64,000 nucleotides of DNA from Peribacillus asahii (GCF_004006295.1 NZ_CP026095.1:3644001-3708000); one strand, 5' to 3'. Numbered from the stretch's first letter, positions 1 through 11,952 are shown. Numbers and translations are program-made. The notes: a model not told the origin generated them from the letters alone.

Positions 1-13
1 CACCATGTTCCAT
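1..13 (-). CDS. yrzB: YrzB (DUF1292) N-terminus, partial
   Basis: Only the first four codons (Met-Glu-His-Gly) lie inside the window, preceded by a GAGGTG ribosome binding site that overlaps the ruvX stop region. In Bacillus the gene after ruvX (yrrK) is yrzB, a small acidic DUF1292 protein that often begins MEHG. The call rests on synteny, the RBS and these four residues; the rest lies outside the window. Confidence 0.6.
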
Positions 14-24
14 TTTTTTTCACC

Positions 25-450
25 TCAAAGAGAATTTGTTTGATTGTCTAAGAAACCTTGCAGAATCATGACAGCCGCCATTTTATCAATAACTTTCTTG
101 CGTTTACTCCGACTCACATCGGCTTCAAGCAGCACTCGTTCGGCAGCCATTGTAGTTAATCGTTCATCCCATAACACGACAGGCAGTTTGAATTTCTTTT
201 CTAAATACGCTGCGAAATTTTGACTTGCTTCTCCGCGCGGTCCAATCGTCCCGTTCATATTTTTGGGAAGACCGAGTACGATTTTTGACACTTCATGCTC
301 TTGAATAATTTCTCCAAGCCGTTTTATGCCAAAGTCTTTTACTGCTTCATTAATTTTGATTGTTTCCAATCCTTGTGCGGTCCAACCCATGGCGTCGCTA
401 ATTGCAACGCCAAGCGTTTTTGAACCTAAATCAAGTCCCATTGTACGCAT
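25..450 (-). CDS. ruvX: RuvX/YqgF family putative pre-16S rRNA nuclease / Holliday junction resolvase
   Basis: The 141-aa protein has the usual RuvX length and the RNase H-like fold signature: an N-terminal [14 protein letters not shown] strand-loop with the first acidic residue, [10 protein letters not shown] in the middle and DERLTT near residue 96. The family is implicated in 16S rRNA 5' maturation and was proposed as a Holliday junction resolvase. Its ATG shares one base with the yrzL stop (TAATG), so the two are translationally coupled, and the GAGGAA RBS lies inside the yrzL end. The run yrzL-ruvX-yrzB behind alaS is the conserved Bacillus order. Confidence 0.93.
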   Translation of the reverse strand: MRTMGLDLGSKTLGVAISDAMGWTAQGLETIKINEAVKDFGIKRLGEIIQEHEVSKIVLGLPKNMNGTIGPRGEASQNFAAYLEKKFKLPVVLWDERLTTMAAERVLLEADVSRSKRKKVIDKMAAVMILQGFLDNQTNSL

Positions 451-719
451 TAGTATTCCTCTCGCTGATTCTTTAAATACGATTTGACCAGCTCTTCAAT
501 AATTTCATCCCGTTCAAGCTTACGAATTAGATTTCTCGCATCCTGATGACGTGGAATGTAAGCGGGGTCACCTGACAATAGATAGCCAACAATCTGATTG
601 ATTGGGTTATACCCTTTTTCTTGAAGAGCAGAATACACTTGAAATAATACTTCCTGTACATCTCTTTCAAATGGTTCTTCAGGAAAACTAAATTTCATCG
701 TGTTATCAAAGGAACTCAT
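450..719 (-). CDS. yrzL: IreB family regulatory phosphoprotein YrzL (DUF965)
   Basis: This 89-aa protein has the highly conserved DUF965/IreB sequence, including a [15 protein letters not shown] segment and a [15 protein letters not shown] helix. In Enterococcus, IreB is a phosphorylated negative regulator of cephalosporin resistance downstream of the kinase IreK; the Bacillus role is less clear. I chose the start at 719 ([10 protein letters not shown]), which matches family members and sits nine bases after AGAGGTG. An ATG twelve bases further upstream is only one base from that RBS. The stop overlaps the ruvX start. Confidence 0.93.
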   Translation of the reverse strand: MSSFDNTMKFSFPEEPFERDVQEVLFQVYSALQEKGYNPINQIVGYLLSGDPAYIPRHQDARNLIRKLERDEIIEELVKSYLKNQREEY

Positions 720-785
720 ATGGTCATGCACCTCTCCTCTACGTAGAGACTTCCATAATATACATTGTACAACATTTCTTACCGA

Positions 786-3422
786 TTATGAAAGTGAACG
801 TACCCATTCTTCGACAAAATCAAGTGCTGCATCCAATTTTGCTGGATCTTTCCCGCCAGCTTGTGCCATATCTGGACGGCCACCGCCGCCACCGCCGCAG
901 CGAGTAGCTACCTCTTTAATTAATTTTCCTGCATGGTAGCCTCGATCAATAAGATCTTTCGTTACACCTGCAATTAAGTTTACTTTGTCACCTTGTGCAG
1001 AACCAAGTACAAGAACAACAGAATCCAATTTCTGTTTTAAATCATCTGCCATGACGCGTAAGTTATTCATGTCTGTATCTTGCACTTTCGCAACTAATAC
1101 GTTAACACCATTCACTTCTTTTACATTTGAAACAAGGTTTCCAGCTTCAATGTTACTTAACTTCGCAGATAAACTTTCATTTTCGCGCTGAAGTTCTTTC
1201 GTTTCAGCTAACACGGCATCAATACGTGCTGGTACGTCTTTCAAATTCGTTTTTAGTTTAGACGCCGCTTCTTTTAAAAGCGTAATTTGATCCGCCATTA
1301 ATTTGTAAGCTCCAGCTCCTGTTACAGCCTCAATACGACGAGTTCCAGCACCAATTCCGCTTTCTGAAACAATTTTGAATAGACCGATTACCGCTGTATT
1401 TGGTACGTGGCAACCACCACAAAGCTCTAAGCTATAGTCTCCAATTTGAACAACACGGACAATTTTACCGTATTTTTCACCGAATAGAGCCATTGCCCCC
1501 ATTGCTTTTGCTTCGTCAATATCTTTCAAATCAATTGTTACTTCTAAGCTTTGCCAAATTTTCTCGTTTACAATCGCCTCAATTTTCTCCAATTCCTCTG
1601 GTGTAATTTGACCAAAATGTGAGAAATCAAAACGTAAGCGTTCTGCCTGCACAAGGGAACCCGCTTGGTTAACATGTGTACCGAGTGTATCTTTTAATGC
1701 TTGATGTAAAAGATGTGTCGCTGTATGATTCTTCACAATTTCGCTGCGGTTTGCATAGTCAACAGTTGCCGTAACTTGTGCGTCAGCCGATAATGTTCCA
1801 GCAACGACTGTTACGCGTTGAAGATTTTGTCCATTCGGTGCTTTTTGAACATCCTGTACAGCTAATTGTACAGCTTCACTAGTAATCATTCCTGTATCAG
1901 CAATTTGACCGCCGCTTTCTGCATAAAACGGTGTTTGATCTAAAATAATTTGAACTTCTTCGCCTTCGTGCGCTTCTGTAATAAGCTCACCGTCTTTAAC
2001 GATTGCCACAACTTGCGCTTCTACTTGAAGTTTCTCATACCCAACAAACTCACTTGCAACCTTCACATCACCTAAAACGCCGCCTTGAATTTGCATAGAA
2101 TCTACATCTTGACGCGCAGCACGTGCACGTTCACGTTGTGCTTCCATTTCTTTCTCAAAGCCGTCATGGTCAACGGTCATGTTTTCTTCTTCTGCATACT
2201 CTTCTGTTAATTCAATTGGGAAACCATATGTGTCATATAAACGGAACGCATCCGCACCTGGAATGATACTTTGCCCTTGCTCTTTTTGTTTCTTAATCAC
2301 TTCAGATAAAATGCTTAATCCATCATGCAGTGTTTCATGGAATCGCTCTTCTTCGTTTTTCACAACTTTAGCAATAAAGTCTTTTTTCTCTAGCACTTCT
2401 GGATAGAAGTCTTTCATGATTTCCCCAACAACGGGCACTAATTCTAACATAAATGGTTCGTTAATGTTGATTTGTTTTGCATAACGAACGGCACGACGAA
2501 GTAAACGACGTAATACATAGCCGCGGCCTTCATTAGATGGGAGCGCACCATCACCTACTGCAAATGTTACCGTACGAATGTGGTCGGCAATGACTTTAAA
2601 CGCTACGTCGGTTTCTTTATTTGCCCCATATTTCACATCTGTAAATTGTTCAACGGCACGAATAATTGGAATAAATAAATCTGTATCAAAATTCGTTGGT
2701 ACGTTTTGAACGACAGAAGCCATACGCTCAAGGCCCATACCTGTATCAATATTTTTCTTTGGAAGCGGTGTATATGTACCATCTGGATTATGATTAAATT
2801 GAGAGAAAACTAAGTTCCATACTTCTAAATGACGTTCATTTTCTCCACCTGGATATAATTCTGGATCGTTCGGGTCGTCACCATATTCTGGTCCGCGATC
2901 GTAGAAAATTTCTGTATTTGGACCACTTGGGCCTTCTCCAATATCCCAGAAGTTTTCTTTTAAACGAATAATTTTCTCAGCTGGAACCCCAATTTTCTTA
3001 TTCCATAACTCAAATGCTTCATCGTCTTCAGGATGAATCGTTACAGCTAGTTTATCTTTATCAAAACCAATCCACTTTTCATCTGTAAGGAATTCCCAAG
3101 CCCATGTAATTGCTTCTTCTTTAAAATAATCACCGATTGAGAAGTTTCCTAACATTTCGAAGAATGTATGATGGCGCGCTGTTTTCCCTACATTTTCAAT
3201 ATCGTTTGTACGAATTGCTTTTTGCGCATTTGTAATTCTTGGATTTTCTGGAATCACTCGTCCATCAAAATATTTTTTCAACGTCGCTACCCCAGAGTTA
3301 ATCCATAATAAAGATGGATCTTCATGCGGAACAAGTGACGCACTCGGTTCAATGTTATGTCCTTTTTCTTTAAAAAAATCAAGATACATTTGGCGTATCT
3401 GTGCACCAGTTAAATATTTCAT
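786..3422 (-). CDS. alaS: Alanyl-tRNA synthetase
   Basis: This 878-aa class II synthetase attaches alanine to tRNA-Ala. It shows the N-terminal catalytic domain ([22 protein letters not shown] region near residue 85), a tRNA recognition domain, the editing domain with [11 protein letters not shown] (zinc-binding His residues near 565) and [11 protein letters not shown] (near 665), and a C-terminal DHHA1 region with a glycine-rich [15 protein letters not shown] motif. Start is ATG with AAGGAGG upstream. An alanine-type T-box leader and a strong promoter precede it. Nothing looks broken. Confidence 0.98.
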   Translation of the reverse strand: MKYLTGAQIRQMYLDFFKEKGHNIEPSASLVPHEDPSLLWINSGVATLKKYFDGRVIPENPRITNAQKAIRTNDIENVGKTARHHTFFEMLGNFSIGDYFKEEAITWAWEFLTDEKWIGFDKDKLAVTIHPEDDEAFELWNKKIGVPAEKIIRLKENFWDIGEGPSGPNTEIFYDRGPEYGDDPNDPELYPGGENERHLEVWNLVFSQFNHNPDGTYTPLPKKNIDTGMGLERMASVVQNVPTNFDTDLFIPIIRAVEQFTDVKYGANKETDVAFKVIADHIRTVTFAVGDGALPSNEGRGYVLRRLLRRAVRYAKQININEPFMLELVPVVGEIMKDFYPEVLEKKDFIAKVVKNEEERFHETLHDGLSILSEVIKKQKEQGQSIIPGADAFRLYDTYGFPIELTEEYAEEENMTVDHDGFEKEMEAQRERARAARQDVDSMQIQGGVLGDVKVASEFVGYEKLQVEAQVVAIVKDGELITEAHEGEEVQIILDQTPFYAESGGQIADTGMITSEAVQLAVQDVQKAPNGQNLQRVTVVAGTLSADAQVTATVDYANRSEIVKNHTATHLLHQALKDTLGTHVNQAGSLVQAERLRFDFSHFGQITPEELEKIEAIVNEKIWQSLEVTIDLKDIDEAKAMGAMALFGEKYGKIVRVVQIGDYSLELCGGCHVPNTAVIGLFKIVSESGIGAGTRRIEAVTGAGAYKLMADQITLLKEAASKLKTNLKDVPARIDAVLAETKELQRENESLSAKLSNIEAGNLVSNVKEVNGVNVLVAKVQDTDMNNLRVMADDLKQKLDSVVLVLGSAQGDKVNLIAGVTKDLIDRGYHAGKLIKEVATRCGGGGGGRPDMAQAGGKDPAKLDAALDFVEEWVRSLS

Positions 3423-3458
3423 CTATTTTTTCCTCCTTTTAATTTTGGGCATACAAAA

Positions 3459-3690
3459 ACTCCCATCCCTAAAAAACAGGGACGAGAGTTAGCTCGCGGT
3501 ACCACCCTGATTATGGACATCTTGCCTGTCCATCACCTTCATCTAGCCTTAACGCGGCGTAACGGCAGGTATTAGCTGCTCTCTGGACTAGCTTTCTGCT
3601 GCTCTTTATCTAAAATCCTTTCAGCCCAGGGGATTTCTCTCTAGTAGACAGTGTTCAGCATACTTGATCCTTCAACGAATTATCTTATGT
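3459..3690 (-). promoter_or_regulatory. T-box riboswitch leader of alaS
   Basis: On the minus strand, the T-box core GGGTGGTACCGCG (rc 3495-3507) precedes a terminator (arms near 3459-3470 and 3479-3490, loop of A residues on the plus strand, then a U-run). Uncharged tRNA-Ala is expected to stabilise the antiterminator. A GCU triplet in the stem I region (within GAAAGCUAGU on the minus strand) is the probable alanine specifier, but I did not fold the RNA. Confidence 0.93.
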
Positions 3691-3695
3691 ATTGT

Positions 3696-3724
3696 ATTTT
3701 ATTCACTACTATTTTATTTGTCAA
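3696..3724 (-). promoter_or_regulatory. Sigma-A promoter of the alaS T-box transcript
   Basis: On the minus strand a consensus TTGACA (rc 3719-3724) lies 17 bp before TAAAAT (rc 3696-3701). The -35 box is inside the last codons of the YrrI-like gene (stop at 3714), so alaS has its own start site although it follows that gene on the same strand. Confidence 0.75.
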
Positions 3725-4790
3725 CAAGCGGCTCCTTCTTTCCGAAGTGAACACGTGCATGAAGAACAAAAACTTTTAAAATAGCAAGGATTGGAATCGA
3801 TACAATCATACCGATAATTCCCCCTATTTCACCGCCTGCTAGCAAGGCAAGCATAATGAATAACGGGTGCATATGCAGACTTTTCCCCACAATTAACGGA
3901 GATAGTACATTCCCTTCTAAAAATTGCAAAACGAGCACAATAATCGCAACCGTAATCACCATTTTGATTGATAATGTCGCTGCAATAATGATGGCCGGAA
4001 CCGCTCCAAAAATTGGCCCAAAGTATGGAATCACATTCGTAATCCCGATAATGGCACCAAGCAGCAACGGATACTTCATATCAAATAACCAAAACAATAA
4101 CGCGGCAGCAACTCCAATCGCCACGCACACAAATAGCTGTCCACGAATATAGCCACCAAGCGATATGTCGACATCGCGTAAAAATGCACGACCTTGCTTA
4201 CGCCATTTCTTCGGTGTAATATACCAAATCATTTTCTTTAACGACTCAAAATCTTTTAACATATAAAAAGCAATGAAAGGAATTAGGGCAATAAGCACCA
4301 AAAAATCAAATGCTTTCATTGCATAATTCATTAAATGATTTAAAAAGGTATTCATACGTATTGCAAGTACATCCATTCCTCTTTCAATTCGTTCATGTAC
4401 ATCAATGGGCCAATTAGACGTTTGATATTCCAGATTCTTCATCCACATTTTATATTGTTCCATTACAACAGGAACATTGTCAGAAAGCTCTTCTACTTGA
4501 TTCATCATGATTGGAATGCCTTTATAAATCCCAAACCCTAAACCTCCAAAGAAAAGTAAATAAATAATAATAACAGACAGCCCTCGCCTTACGCCTTTTT
4601 GATGAAGCGCTTCAACAACAGGGTGTAATAGATAGCTAATAAATGCACCGATTATGAAGGGAAGTAATACAACCAGCATAACGGACAAAACGGGGCCCCA
4701 CATCGGCTTCAATTTCATAAAAATATAAAAAACAATAAACAAAAGCAGCATAAATCCCAGTCGATAAAACCATTTTAAGCGAATATCCAC
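3714..4790 (-). CDS. yrrI: AI-2E/PerM family membrane transporter YrrI
   Basis: This 358-aa polytopic membrane protein belongs to the AI-2E transporter (PerM/TqsA) family: about eight hydrophobic segments, a soluble region near residues 100-140, and the family core FGPIFGAVPAIIIA followed by QFLEGNVLSPLIVGKSLHMHPL. Substrate is unknown for Bacillus members. I prefer GTG at 4790 (VDIRLKWFYRLG) because GGGAGG lies eight bases upstream; the ATG 33 bases further out has no comparable RBS. It precedes alaS, as in B. subtilis. Confidence 0.9.
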   Translation of the reverse strand: MDIRLKWFYRLGFMLLLFIVFYIFMKLKPMWGPVLSVMLVVLLPFIIGAFISYLLHPVVEALHQKGVRRGLSVIIIYLLFFGGLGFGIYKGIPIMMNQVEELSDNVPVVMEQYKMWMKNLEYQTSNWPIDVHERIERGMDVLAIRMNTFLNHLMNYAMKAFDFLVLIALIPFIAFYMLKDFESLKKMIWYITPKKWRKQGRAFLRDVDISLGGYIRGQLFVCVAIGVAAALLFWLFDMKYPLLLGAIIGITNVIPYFGPIFGAVPAIIIAATLSIKMVITVAIIVLVLQFLEGNVLSPLIVGKSLHMHPLFIMLALLAGGEIGGIIGMIVSIPILAILKVFVLHARVHFGKKEPLVDK

Positions 4791-4918
4791 AAATGATGCC
4801 TCCCAGCTTAGTTTTTGAATCAAGCTGACGTTTCATGCGTTTATGATGGAAATTAGCAGGTTTTGTGTTGAATTTGGCAGGATAATCTTCATGATTAGCA
4901 AGTATTCATACAAAATAC

Positions 4919-4949
4919 AGCCTCCATGCATATTTGCGGAGGCTGCTTT
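4919..4949 (-). terminator. Probable rho-independent terminator after the yrzR/yrrD group
   Basis: A hairpin with arms CAGCCTCC and GGAGGCTG (8 bp, loop about 12) follows the 25-codon ORF; the minus-strand continuation is T-rich (TATTTTGTATG) but not a perfect U-run. Confidence 0.55.
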
Positions 4950-4952
4950 CTA

Positions 4953-5030
4953 TTACAACATTGCTTTTAATTTTTTTCTCATTTTTTTGATGCTTCTATT
5001 AATCGTTTTTGCGACATTTCGTCTGGCCAT
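4953..5030 (-). CDS. Putative 25-aa basic peptide, possibly YrzQ/DUF3918-related
   Basis: The ORF reads MARRNVAKTI NRSIKKMRKK LKAML, is preceded by AGAGGTG eight bases before the ATG, and starts 18 bases after the yrzR stop in the same frame. The basic KKMRKKLKAML tail resembles the C-terminus of the small YrzQ/DUF3918 proteins encoded near here in Bacillus, but the N-terminal hydrophobic part of that family is absent. It may be a shortened relative or a chance ORF; the RBS and hairpin behind it favour a real gene. Confidence 0.45.
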   Translation of the reverse strand: MARRNVAKTINRSIKKMRKKLKAML

Positions 5031-5048
5031 CTCTCGCACCTCTTTTCT

Positions 5049-5243
5049 TTACATCGTGAAGCGGCGATCATGTTCCTCAAATAAATCATCTAGGGAGCTA
5101 AGACTTCCATCTTCTTCGACCTGATGCGTTGAAATAAGTCCATTAGCGAGCGACATTTCAATAAAGCAACCCCAGCAATAATACTGGTTCACACCGATTT
5201 TTCCGACATCTTTACTGCGGCAATTCGGACATATAATTTCCAA
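5049..5243 (-). CDS. yrzR: Small zinc-ribbon protein YrzR-like
   Basis: This 64-aa protein begins (L/M)EIICPNCRSKDVGKIGVNQYYCWGCFIEM: two CxxC pairs (CPNC and CWGC) about 18 residues apart form a probable zinc ribbon, followed by an acidic tail. It matches what I recall of B. subtilis YrzR. I chose TTG at 5243 because AGTGAGGTG lies just upstream and the zinc ribbon then starts at residue 4; the longer frame to 5294 overlaps yrrD and has no RBS. Ten bases separate it from the yrrD stop, so they form one operon. Function unknown. Confidence 0.75.
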   Translation of the reverse strand: MEIICPNCRSKDVGKIGVNQYYCWGCFIEMSLANGLISTHQVEEDGSLSSLDDLFEEHDRRFTM

Positions 5244-5253
5244 AATGGACACC

Positions 5254-5706
5254 TCACTGTTTTGATACTGAAACAATGATGGCATCTTTTCCACATATAG
5301 GCGGCTCTTCTGAGTGGATTAGCTTGTTTTTTGAAAAAAAACCATCCGTTGTTTCATATGCTACAATCGTGCCCATTTTTTCCAAAAAACATACATCTTG
5401 CAGCAATCCTAATTCCTCGCCCATTTCTGAAAGCATCATTCTTCCTAACATTGCATCCTTATTCAGCAACATGTCCACTTCTGGAATTTGTTCTTCAAAC
5501 TCACCGCTTGCAATGACTCCATCAGGACCAAAAGAAGATACGTCATCTAACGCTACATAGACATTTTTTTTGAACAATCTTTGCTTCTGCACAACAAGTC
5601 CTGTAATAATCCCAGCTTCAGATATACATAAATCGTTAACCATACCGATTTTTTCTCCATTTTTATCAACAACCGGCAAACCTTTTAATAAAGAAAACGT
5701 CCGCAA
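5254..5706 (-). CDS. yrrD: PRC-barrel domain protein YrrD
   Basis: This roughly 150-aa protein carries two PRC-barrel-like segments: residues 1-60 (LRTFSLLKGLPVVDKNGEKI..GIITGLVVQK) and residues about 80-150. PRC barrels occur in ribosome maturation and photosynthetic proteins; YrrD itself has no settled role. The start is uncertain: TTG at 5706 has AAGGTGGG at good spacing and gives the family's usual LRTF beginning, while ATG at 5712 and ATG at 5742 have poorer spacing. It lies immediately upstream of yrzR and downstream of recD2, as in B. subtilis. Confidence 0.8.
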   Translation of the reverse strand: MRTFSLLKGLPVVDKNGEKIGMVNDLCISEAGIITGLVVQKQRLFKKNVYVALDDVSSFGPDGVIASGEFEEQIPEVDMLLNKDAMLGRMMLSEMGEELGLLQDVCFLEKMGTIVAYETTDGFFSKNKLIHSEEPPICGKDAIIVSVSKQ

Positions 5707-5798
5707 AGTCATCCCACCTTCTCGAACAAGTATAGTATTCATCTTCTTGTCGAGAATGATAAGCTGAAACGTTTTCCATCTTACATTAAAACAAAAAT

Positions 5799-5828
5799 AA
5801 GCCAGAAACCATAAAGGGTCTCTCGCTT
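5799..5828 (-). terminator. Rho-independent terminator of recD2
   Basis: Minus strand AAGCGAGAGACC - loop - GGTTTCTGGCTT (11 of 12 pairs counting one G-U) followed by ATTTTTGTTTT. Confidence 0.75.
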
Positions 5829-5900
5829 ACTTTTACATAGGCTATGTGTTAAACAATATGGTTGATAAAACGATTACAACAGCGTCTCATAACAAAACCT

Positions 5901-8291
5901 TTACATAAAATGATACGGAGTTACATCGCCCATGCCAATCATCGGGTCCTCATTCATTAAGCGATCGAGGTATGATTCACCTTCTTCAATAACTTTAGTA
6001 TCGCTTCTTGCATGTATTTCCTGTAATTTTTCCCGCAATGTTGTCCGGCGCTGTGTTTCATCATTACGTTCCACTCCAAGTCGAAATGCTTCTTCTTCTC
6101 CACATATAATGAGAAAATCCTTGCTGCGTGTAATCGCCGTATACAATAAATTTCGACGTAACATTCTATAGTAGCTTCGCACAACAGGTAAAATAACAAT
6201 TGGAAACTCGCTTCCTTGTGATTTATGTATCGAACAGCAATACGCATGTGTGATTTGGTTTAAATCCTGCTTCGTATACGTCACTTCAATGCCTTCAAAA
6301 GAAATGACAACTTTATCTACATGGTCGGTATTTTCTTTCGCAAATATAATCGTTACAATTTCGCCCATGTCTCCATTGAAAACACCTTCTTCAGGCTGAT
6401 TCACAAGCTGTAACACTTTATCACCTGTTCGATAGACGACATCACCAAATTGCAACTCACGACGTTTTTTCTCGCTATCCCCATTTAATACTTCTTGGAG
6501 CATCTTGTTCAGTACATCAATCCCAGCTGGACCTTTATACATCGGGGCAAGTACTTGAATGTCACGTGAACTATACCCCTTTTTACGTGCATTTTGAACG
6601 ACCTGCTTAATGACATCAGCCATTTGGCTCTGTTGACATCGAATAAAAGAACGATCAACTTGTTGCTTTGCCACATCATGCGGCACATGGCCTTTTTTCA
6701 TTTCATGAGCAAGTTCAATAATCGAAGAACCGTCTGCTTGACGATAAATATGTTGGAGAGCAATCGTTGGAATAGCTTTTGAAGCTAGTAAATCCTTCAG
6801 CACTTGACCAGGACCAACAGACGGCAACTGGTCTTCATCCCCAACAAGAATGAGCTGACTATGCTCTGGCAATGCTTTCAACAATTGATGAGCCAGCCAT
6901 GTGTCGACCATCGACATCTCATCAATAATCACAATTCGCCCCTCAATAGGATTGTCTGCATCATGAGCAAACCCTTCACTGCCATTCCAACCGAGCAGCC
7001 GATGAATCGTCACAGCAGGCAGACCAGTAGATTCCGCCATTCGCTTAGCTGCACGGCCAGTCGGCGCAGCAAGCACAAAGGGAAACGGCTCCTCATCCTT
7101 TTTATAATCTTTTATGTTCATCGACACGCCATGAAGCTCACTATATAGCTCCACAATGCCCTTAATGACCGTCGTTTTCCCTGTTCCCGGGCCGCCTGTT
7201 AAAATAAGCATAGGCGATTGCAAAGCCGTCTGAATCGCTTCTTTTTGTGCGGGAGCGTATGTCACACCAAGACGCTCCTCCAATTCACCAAGCGCTAATA
7301 AAAACTCCGATTCTGGAAACTGGTCTTCATACTCTGTTTGTTGCAGGAGCCGTTGAATATTCATGACAATTCCTTTTTCCGAGAAGTACAAAGCAGGCAA
7401 GTAAATACGTGTTTCCTCGACAACAATCTTTCTTTCCGCTTCTAATTTGATTATTTCTGAGGAAATATTCGTAAATTCAATGACATCACGCTTATTTTCT
7501 TCCAATAAACGTTGAACGGCCTCTAATAATTCCTCCGCCTCCATATAGACATGTCCATCCTGCATGCATTGCGTGTCAAGGCAATATAGGCAAGCCGCTT
7601 TAATACGATCTGGATGCCCCCCGGAAATGCCTAGCTGAAATCCAAGTTCATCCGCCCGTCCAAAACCAATTCCCTCAATATCCTCTACAAGCTTATATGG
7701 GTTACTTTGAATAATAGAAACCGTATCCTGTTTATACATTTGATAAATTTTCATCGAAAGCTGCGGTCCAAAACCATATTGATTCAGTGCAATCATCACT
7801 TGCTCAAGACCTTCATTTTCAAGCAATGTATCATATAAGGCTTTTGCTTTCTCGCCTGACAGACGCGGAATATTATCCAGTACGGAAGGCTGCGCTAAAA
7901 TTTTTGAAATTGCATTTTCACCAAGCGTTTCCACAATGCTTTCTGCCGTCTTCTTCCCAATTCCTTTAAACATATCGCCGGATAAATAAGCCACAATACC
8001 TTCCTTCGACTGTGGCAAATCTTTGCGAAAATGATTAACTTGAAACTGTAGACCGAAGCGAGGATGCTCCTTCAATACTCCGTAAAAGATATACGTTTCA
8101 TGCTCATGAATACGTGGGAAATAACCAGTCACGACAGCTTCCTGCTCATCATAATTCAAATTTGTTTCATCCAAGCGAATCCGAACAACAGAATACATAT
8201 TTTCCTCATTATGAAAAATTGTCACTAAGTGCCGCCCTTTCATAAACTGCTTCTCTTCCGAAAACAAATCTAAAGCCTCTTGTTGACTCAA
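5901..8291 (-). CDS. recD2: RecD2 (YrrC) ATP-dependent 5'-3' DNA helicase
   Basis: This is an SF1B helicase of about 796 aa acting in DNA repair and replication-fork maintenance without RecBC partners. Seen: N-terminal OB-like region, helix-hairpin-helix repeats (GIGKKTAESIVE, GIGFGRADELG), Walker A LTGGPGTGKTT near residue 367, Walker B IIDEMSMVD, a QLILVGDEDQLPSVGPG motif, an SH3-like region and the C-terminal UvrD-like AYCCSIHKSQGSEF and LLYTAITRSKD motifs. TTG at 8291 follows AAAGGTGGGAG with good spacing; the GTG at 8303 overlaps this RBS. The downstream TPR gene order matches B. subtilis. Confidence 0.95.
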   Translation of the reverse strand: MSQQEALDLFSEEKQFMKGRHLVTIFHNEENMYSVVRIRLDETNLNYDEQEAVVTGYFPRIHEHETYIFYGVLKEHPRFGLQFQVNHFRKDLPQSKEGIVAYLSGDMFKGIGKKTAESIVETLGENAISKILAQPSVLDNIPRLSGEKAKALYDTLLENEGLEQVMIALNQYGFGPQLSMKIYQMYKQDTVSIIQSNPYKLVEDIEGIGFGRADELGFQLGISGGHPDRIKAACLYCLDTQCMQDGHVYMEAEELLEAVQRLLEENKRDVIEFTNISSEIIKLEAERKIVVEETRIYLPALYFSEKGIVMNIQRLLQQTEYEDQFPESEFLLALGELEERLGVTYAPAQKEAIQTALQSPMLILTGGPGTGKTTVIKGIVELYSELHGVSMNIKDYKKDEEPFPFVLAAPTGRAAKRMAESTGLPAVTIHRLLGWNGSEGFAHDADNPIEGRIVIIDEMSMVDTWLAHQLLKALPEHSQLILVGDEDQLPSVGPGQVLKDLLASKAIPTIALQHIYRQADGSSIIELAHEMKKGHVPHDVAKQQVDRSFIRCQQSQMADVIKQVVQNARKKGYSSRDIQVLAPMYKGPAGIDVLNKMLQEVLNGDSEKKRRELQFGDVVYRTGDKVLQLVNQPEEGVFNGDMGEIVTIIFAKENTDHVDKVVISFEGIEVTYTKQDLNQITHAYCCSIHKSQGSEFPIVILPVVRSYYRMLRRNLLYTAITRSKDFLIICGEEEAFRLGVERNDETQRRTTLREKLQEIHARSDTKVIEEGESYLDRLMNEDPMIGMGDVTPYHFM

Positions 8292-8328
8292 AGCCTCTCC
8301 CACCTTTCATGACTTAAAATAACTGTGT

Positions 8329-8994
8329 TTAGTTTTCTGCTTTCATTTGTTCCATTAGTTTTTTCCCATGAGCGGCAAGCATATGGTCCTCTTGCACCTC
8401 AAGCGCTTTATCAAAATAAGCAATGGCCGCATCCACATCATCACGGTACCCTGCAAAAGCGACACCTAAATTATAGTAAGCATCGGCGTGATTCTGGTCT
8501 TGTTCAATCACGATATTCAATTGATGAATCAACTCCTCATACAACTCTGCATTAGCGAGGCAAAGGGCATACTGAAAACGCGCATCTACGTCATCCTCAT
8601 TTAACTCGACTGTACGTTGTAAATAAGGCATCGCCAGTTTTGCTTGATCAAGCGCCATTAAAGTCAAGCCGAGCATGAAATACGCATCCGCATTTTCCAA
8701 ACCATGACGAAGTGCTTTTTCAAACATATCTTTCGCTTCTATTAATTTATCACTTTCATAATATAAATTTCCAAGCGAATAGTAGGCCGCTGCTGCCTGT
8801 TCATCTATTTCAAGTGCTCTTTTATAAAAACGAATTGCCTTTTCATAATCACCAACTGCTGTCAACACATTTCCAAAGTTAATATACGCAACGGGATCTT
8901 TCGGATTTTCCTCAATCGCTTCATTAAAAACCTTCGCTGCTTCCTCATATTTTCCTTCTTGCATATATTGAATTCCTTGTTGATTTTTATCCAT
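8329..8994 (-). CDS. yrrB: TPR-repeat protein YrrB
   Basis: The 221-aa protein is built almost entirely of tetratricopeptide repeats of 34 residues; six can be seen, e.g. DPVAYINFGNVLTAVGDYEKA and HADAYYNLGVAFAGY. The B. subtilis homologue YrrB has a known TPR structure and has been proposed to bridge RecD2 and the tRNA thiolation proteins because of its genomic position. It sits between mnmA and recD2, and its start has AGGAGTG at standard spacing. Confidence 0.9.
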   Translation of the reverse strand: MDKNQQGIQYMQEGKYEEAAKVFNEAIEENPKDPVAYINFGNVLTAVGDYEKAIRFYKRALEIDEQAAAAYYSLGNLYYESDKLIEAKDMFEKALRHGLENADAYFMLGLTLMALDQAKLAMPYLQRTVELNEDDVDARFQYALCLANAELYEELIHQLNIVIEQDQNHADAYYNLGVAFAGYRDDVDAAIAYFDKALEVQEDHMLAAHGKKLMEQMKAEN

Positions 8995-9048
8995 CTATTT
9001 CACACTCCTAATTTTCTATAGAAAGTATACCATAAGGCTTTACCAAAT

Positions 9049-9080
9049 AAGGTCCCCAACCGTAAACAGTTGGGGACCTT
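9049..9080 (-). terminator. Terminator of mnmA
   Basis: A perfect 12-bp stem (AAGGTCCCCAAC / GTTGGGGACCTT, loop 8) directly after mnmA, followed on the minus strand by ATTTGGT. The short U-tract suggests moderate efficiency; part of the transcripts may read into yrrB. Confidence 0.75.
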
Positions 9081-9087
9081 ATTTATA

Positions 9088-11362
<2,275 letters not shown>

Positions 11363-11432
11363 TTTGTCGCCTCCAAAAAATCTAAACGCACCATTAACGG
11401 TGGCATATTTTAATTCGTCTCAACAATGATAT

Positions 11433-11459
11433 AAAGCACCGTTATCACAACAGTGCTTT
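11433..11459 (-). terminator. Hairpin between cymR and iscS
   Basis: An 11-bp stem (AAAGCACYGTT / AACGGTGCTTT with one G-U) in the 122-bp gap between cymR and iscS. The U-tract is short, so it may attenuate rather than end transcription into iscS-mnmA. Confidence 0.5.
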
Positions 11460-11483
11460 AAAAAACTACCTCTTGTTTTCATT

Positions 11484-11903
11484 TTAAATATAGTACATAT
11501 AAGAGCCTTGCTCACCTGTATCTTTATAGTTCGCCAAGTCCAATAATGTCGTATTGTCTAACACATCTTTCACGGCATCGCGAATGCGAATCCAGAGTTG
11601 GCGTTTTACCGGCTCTTCATCTTCAATTCCTTCCACCGGAGAAATCGGACCTTCTAAAACACGAATAATGTCTCCAGAAGTAATTTCCTGTGGTTCTCGT
11701 GATAAAATGTATCCTCCATATGCACCACGAATACTCTTTACTAGTCCCGCATTACGAAGCGGCGCAATTAACTGCTCTAAATAATGCTCCGATAAATCAT
11801 GTGACTGCGCAATCGATTTTAAAGATTTTGGACCTTCACCGTAATGTTTCGCTAATTCAATCATAATGGTTAAACCGTAACGGCCTTTAGTTGAAATTTT
11901 CAT
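11484..11903 (-). CDS. cymR: Rrf2 family regulator CymR
   Basis: This 139-aa winged-helix protein matches CymR (YrzC), the master repressor of cysteine and methionine-to-cysteine metabolism, which works in complex with CysK and O-acetylserine as signal. Seen: N-terminal MKISTKGRYGLTIMIELAK, recognition region SEHYLEQLIAPLRNAGLVKSIRG, wing GGYILSREP; no Fe-S cysteine triad, consistent with CymR rather than IscR. ATG at 11903 has GAGGTG seven bases upstream; the frame is open further out. Its place upstream of iscS-mnmA is conserved. Confidence 0.92.
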   Translation of the reverse strand: MKISTKGRYGLTIMIELAKHYGEGPKSLKSIAQSHDLSEHYLEQLIAPLRNAGLVKSIRGAYGGYILSREPQEITSGDIIRVLEGPISPVEGIEDEEPVKRQLWIRIRDAVKDVLDNTTLLDLANYKDTGEQGSYMYYI

Positions 11904-11946
11904 TTTCATACACCTCAAATTTTTTCCGTAACTTTAAACTGATGAA

Positions 11947-11952
11947 ATTATA
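11947..11952 (-). promoter_or_regulatory. Extended -10 element upstream of cymR
   Basis: On the minus strand TGCTATAAT gives a consensus -10 hexamer with an upstream TG, about 45 bp from the cymR ATG. No good -35 is seen at 17 bp, so this would be an extended -10 promoter. Confidence 0.45.

Noticed and set aside
4636..4836. 66-aa minus-strand ORF overlapping the yrrI start
   Set aside because: It is a frame shadow of the YrrI coding region; the RBS serves the GTG at 4790.
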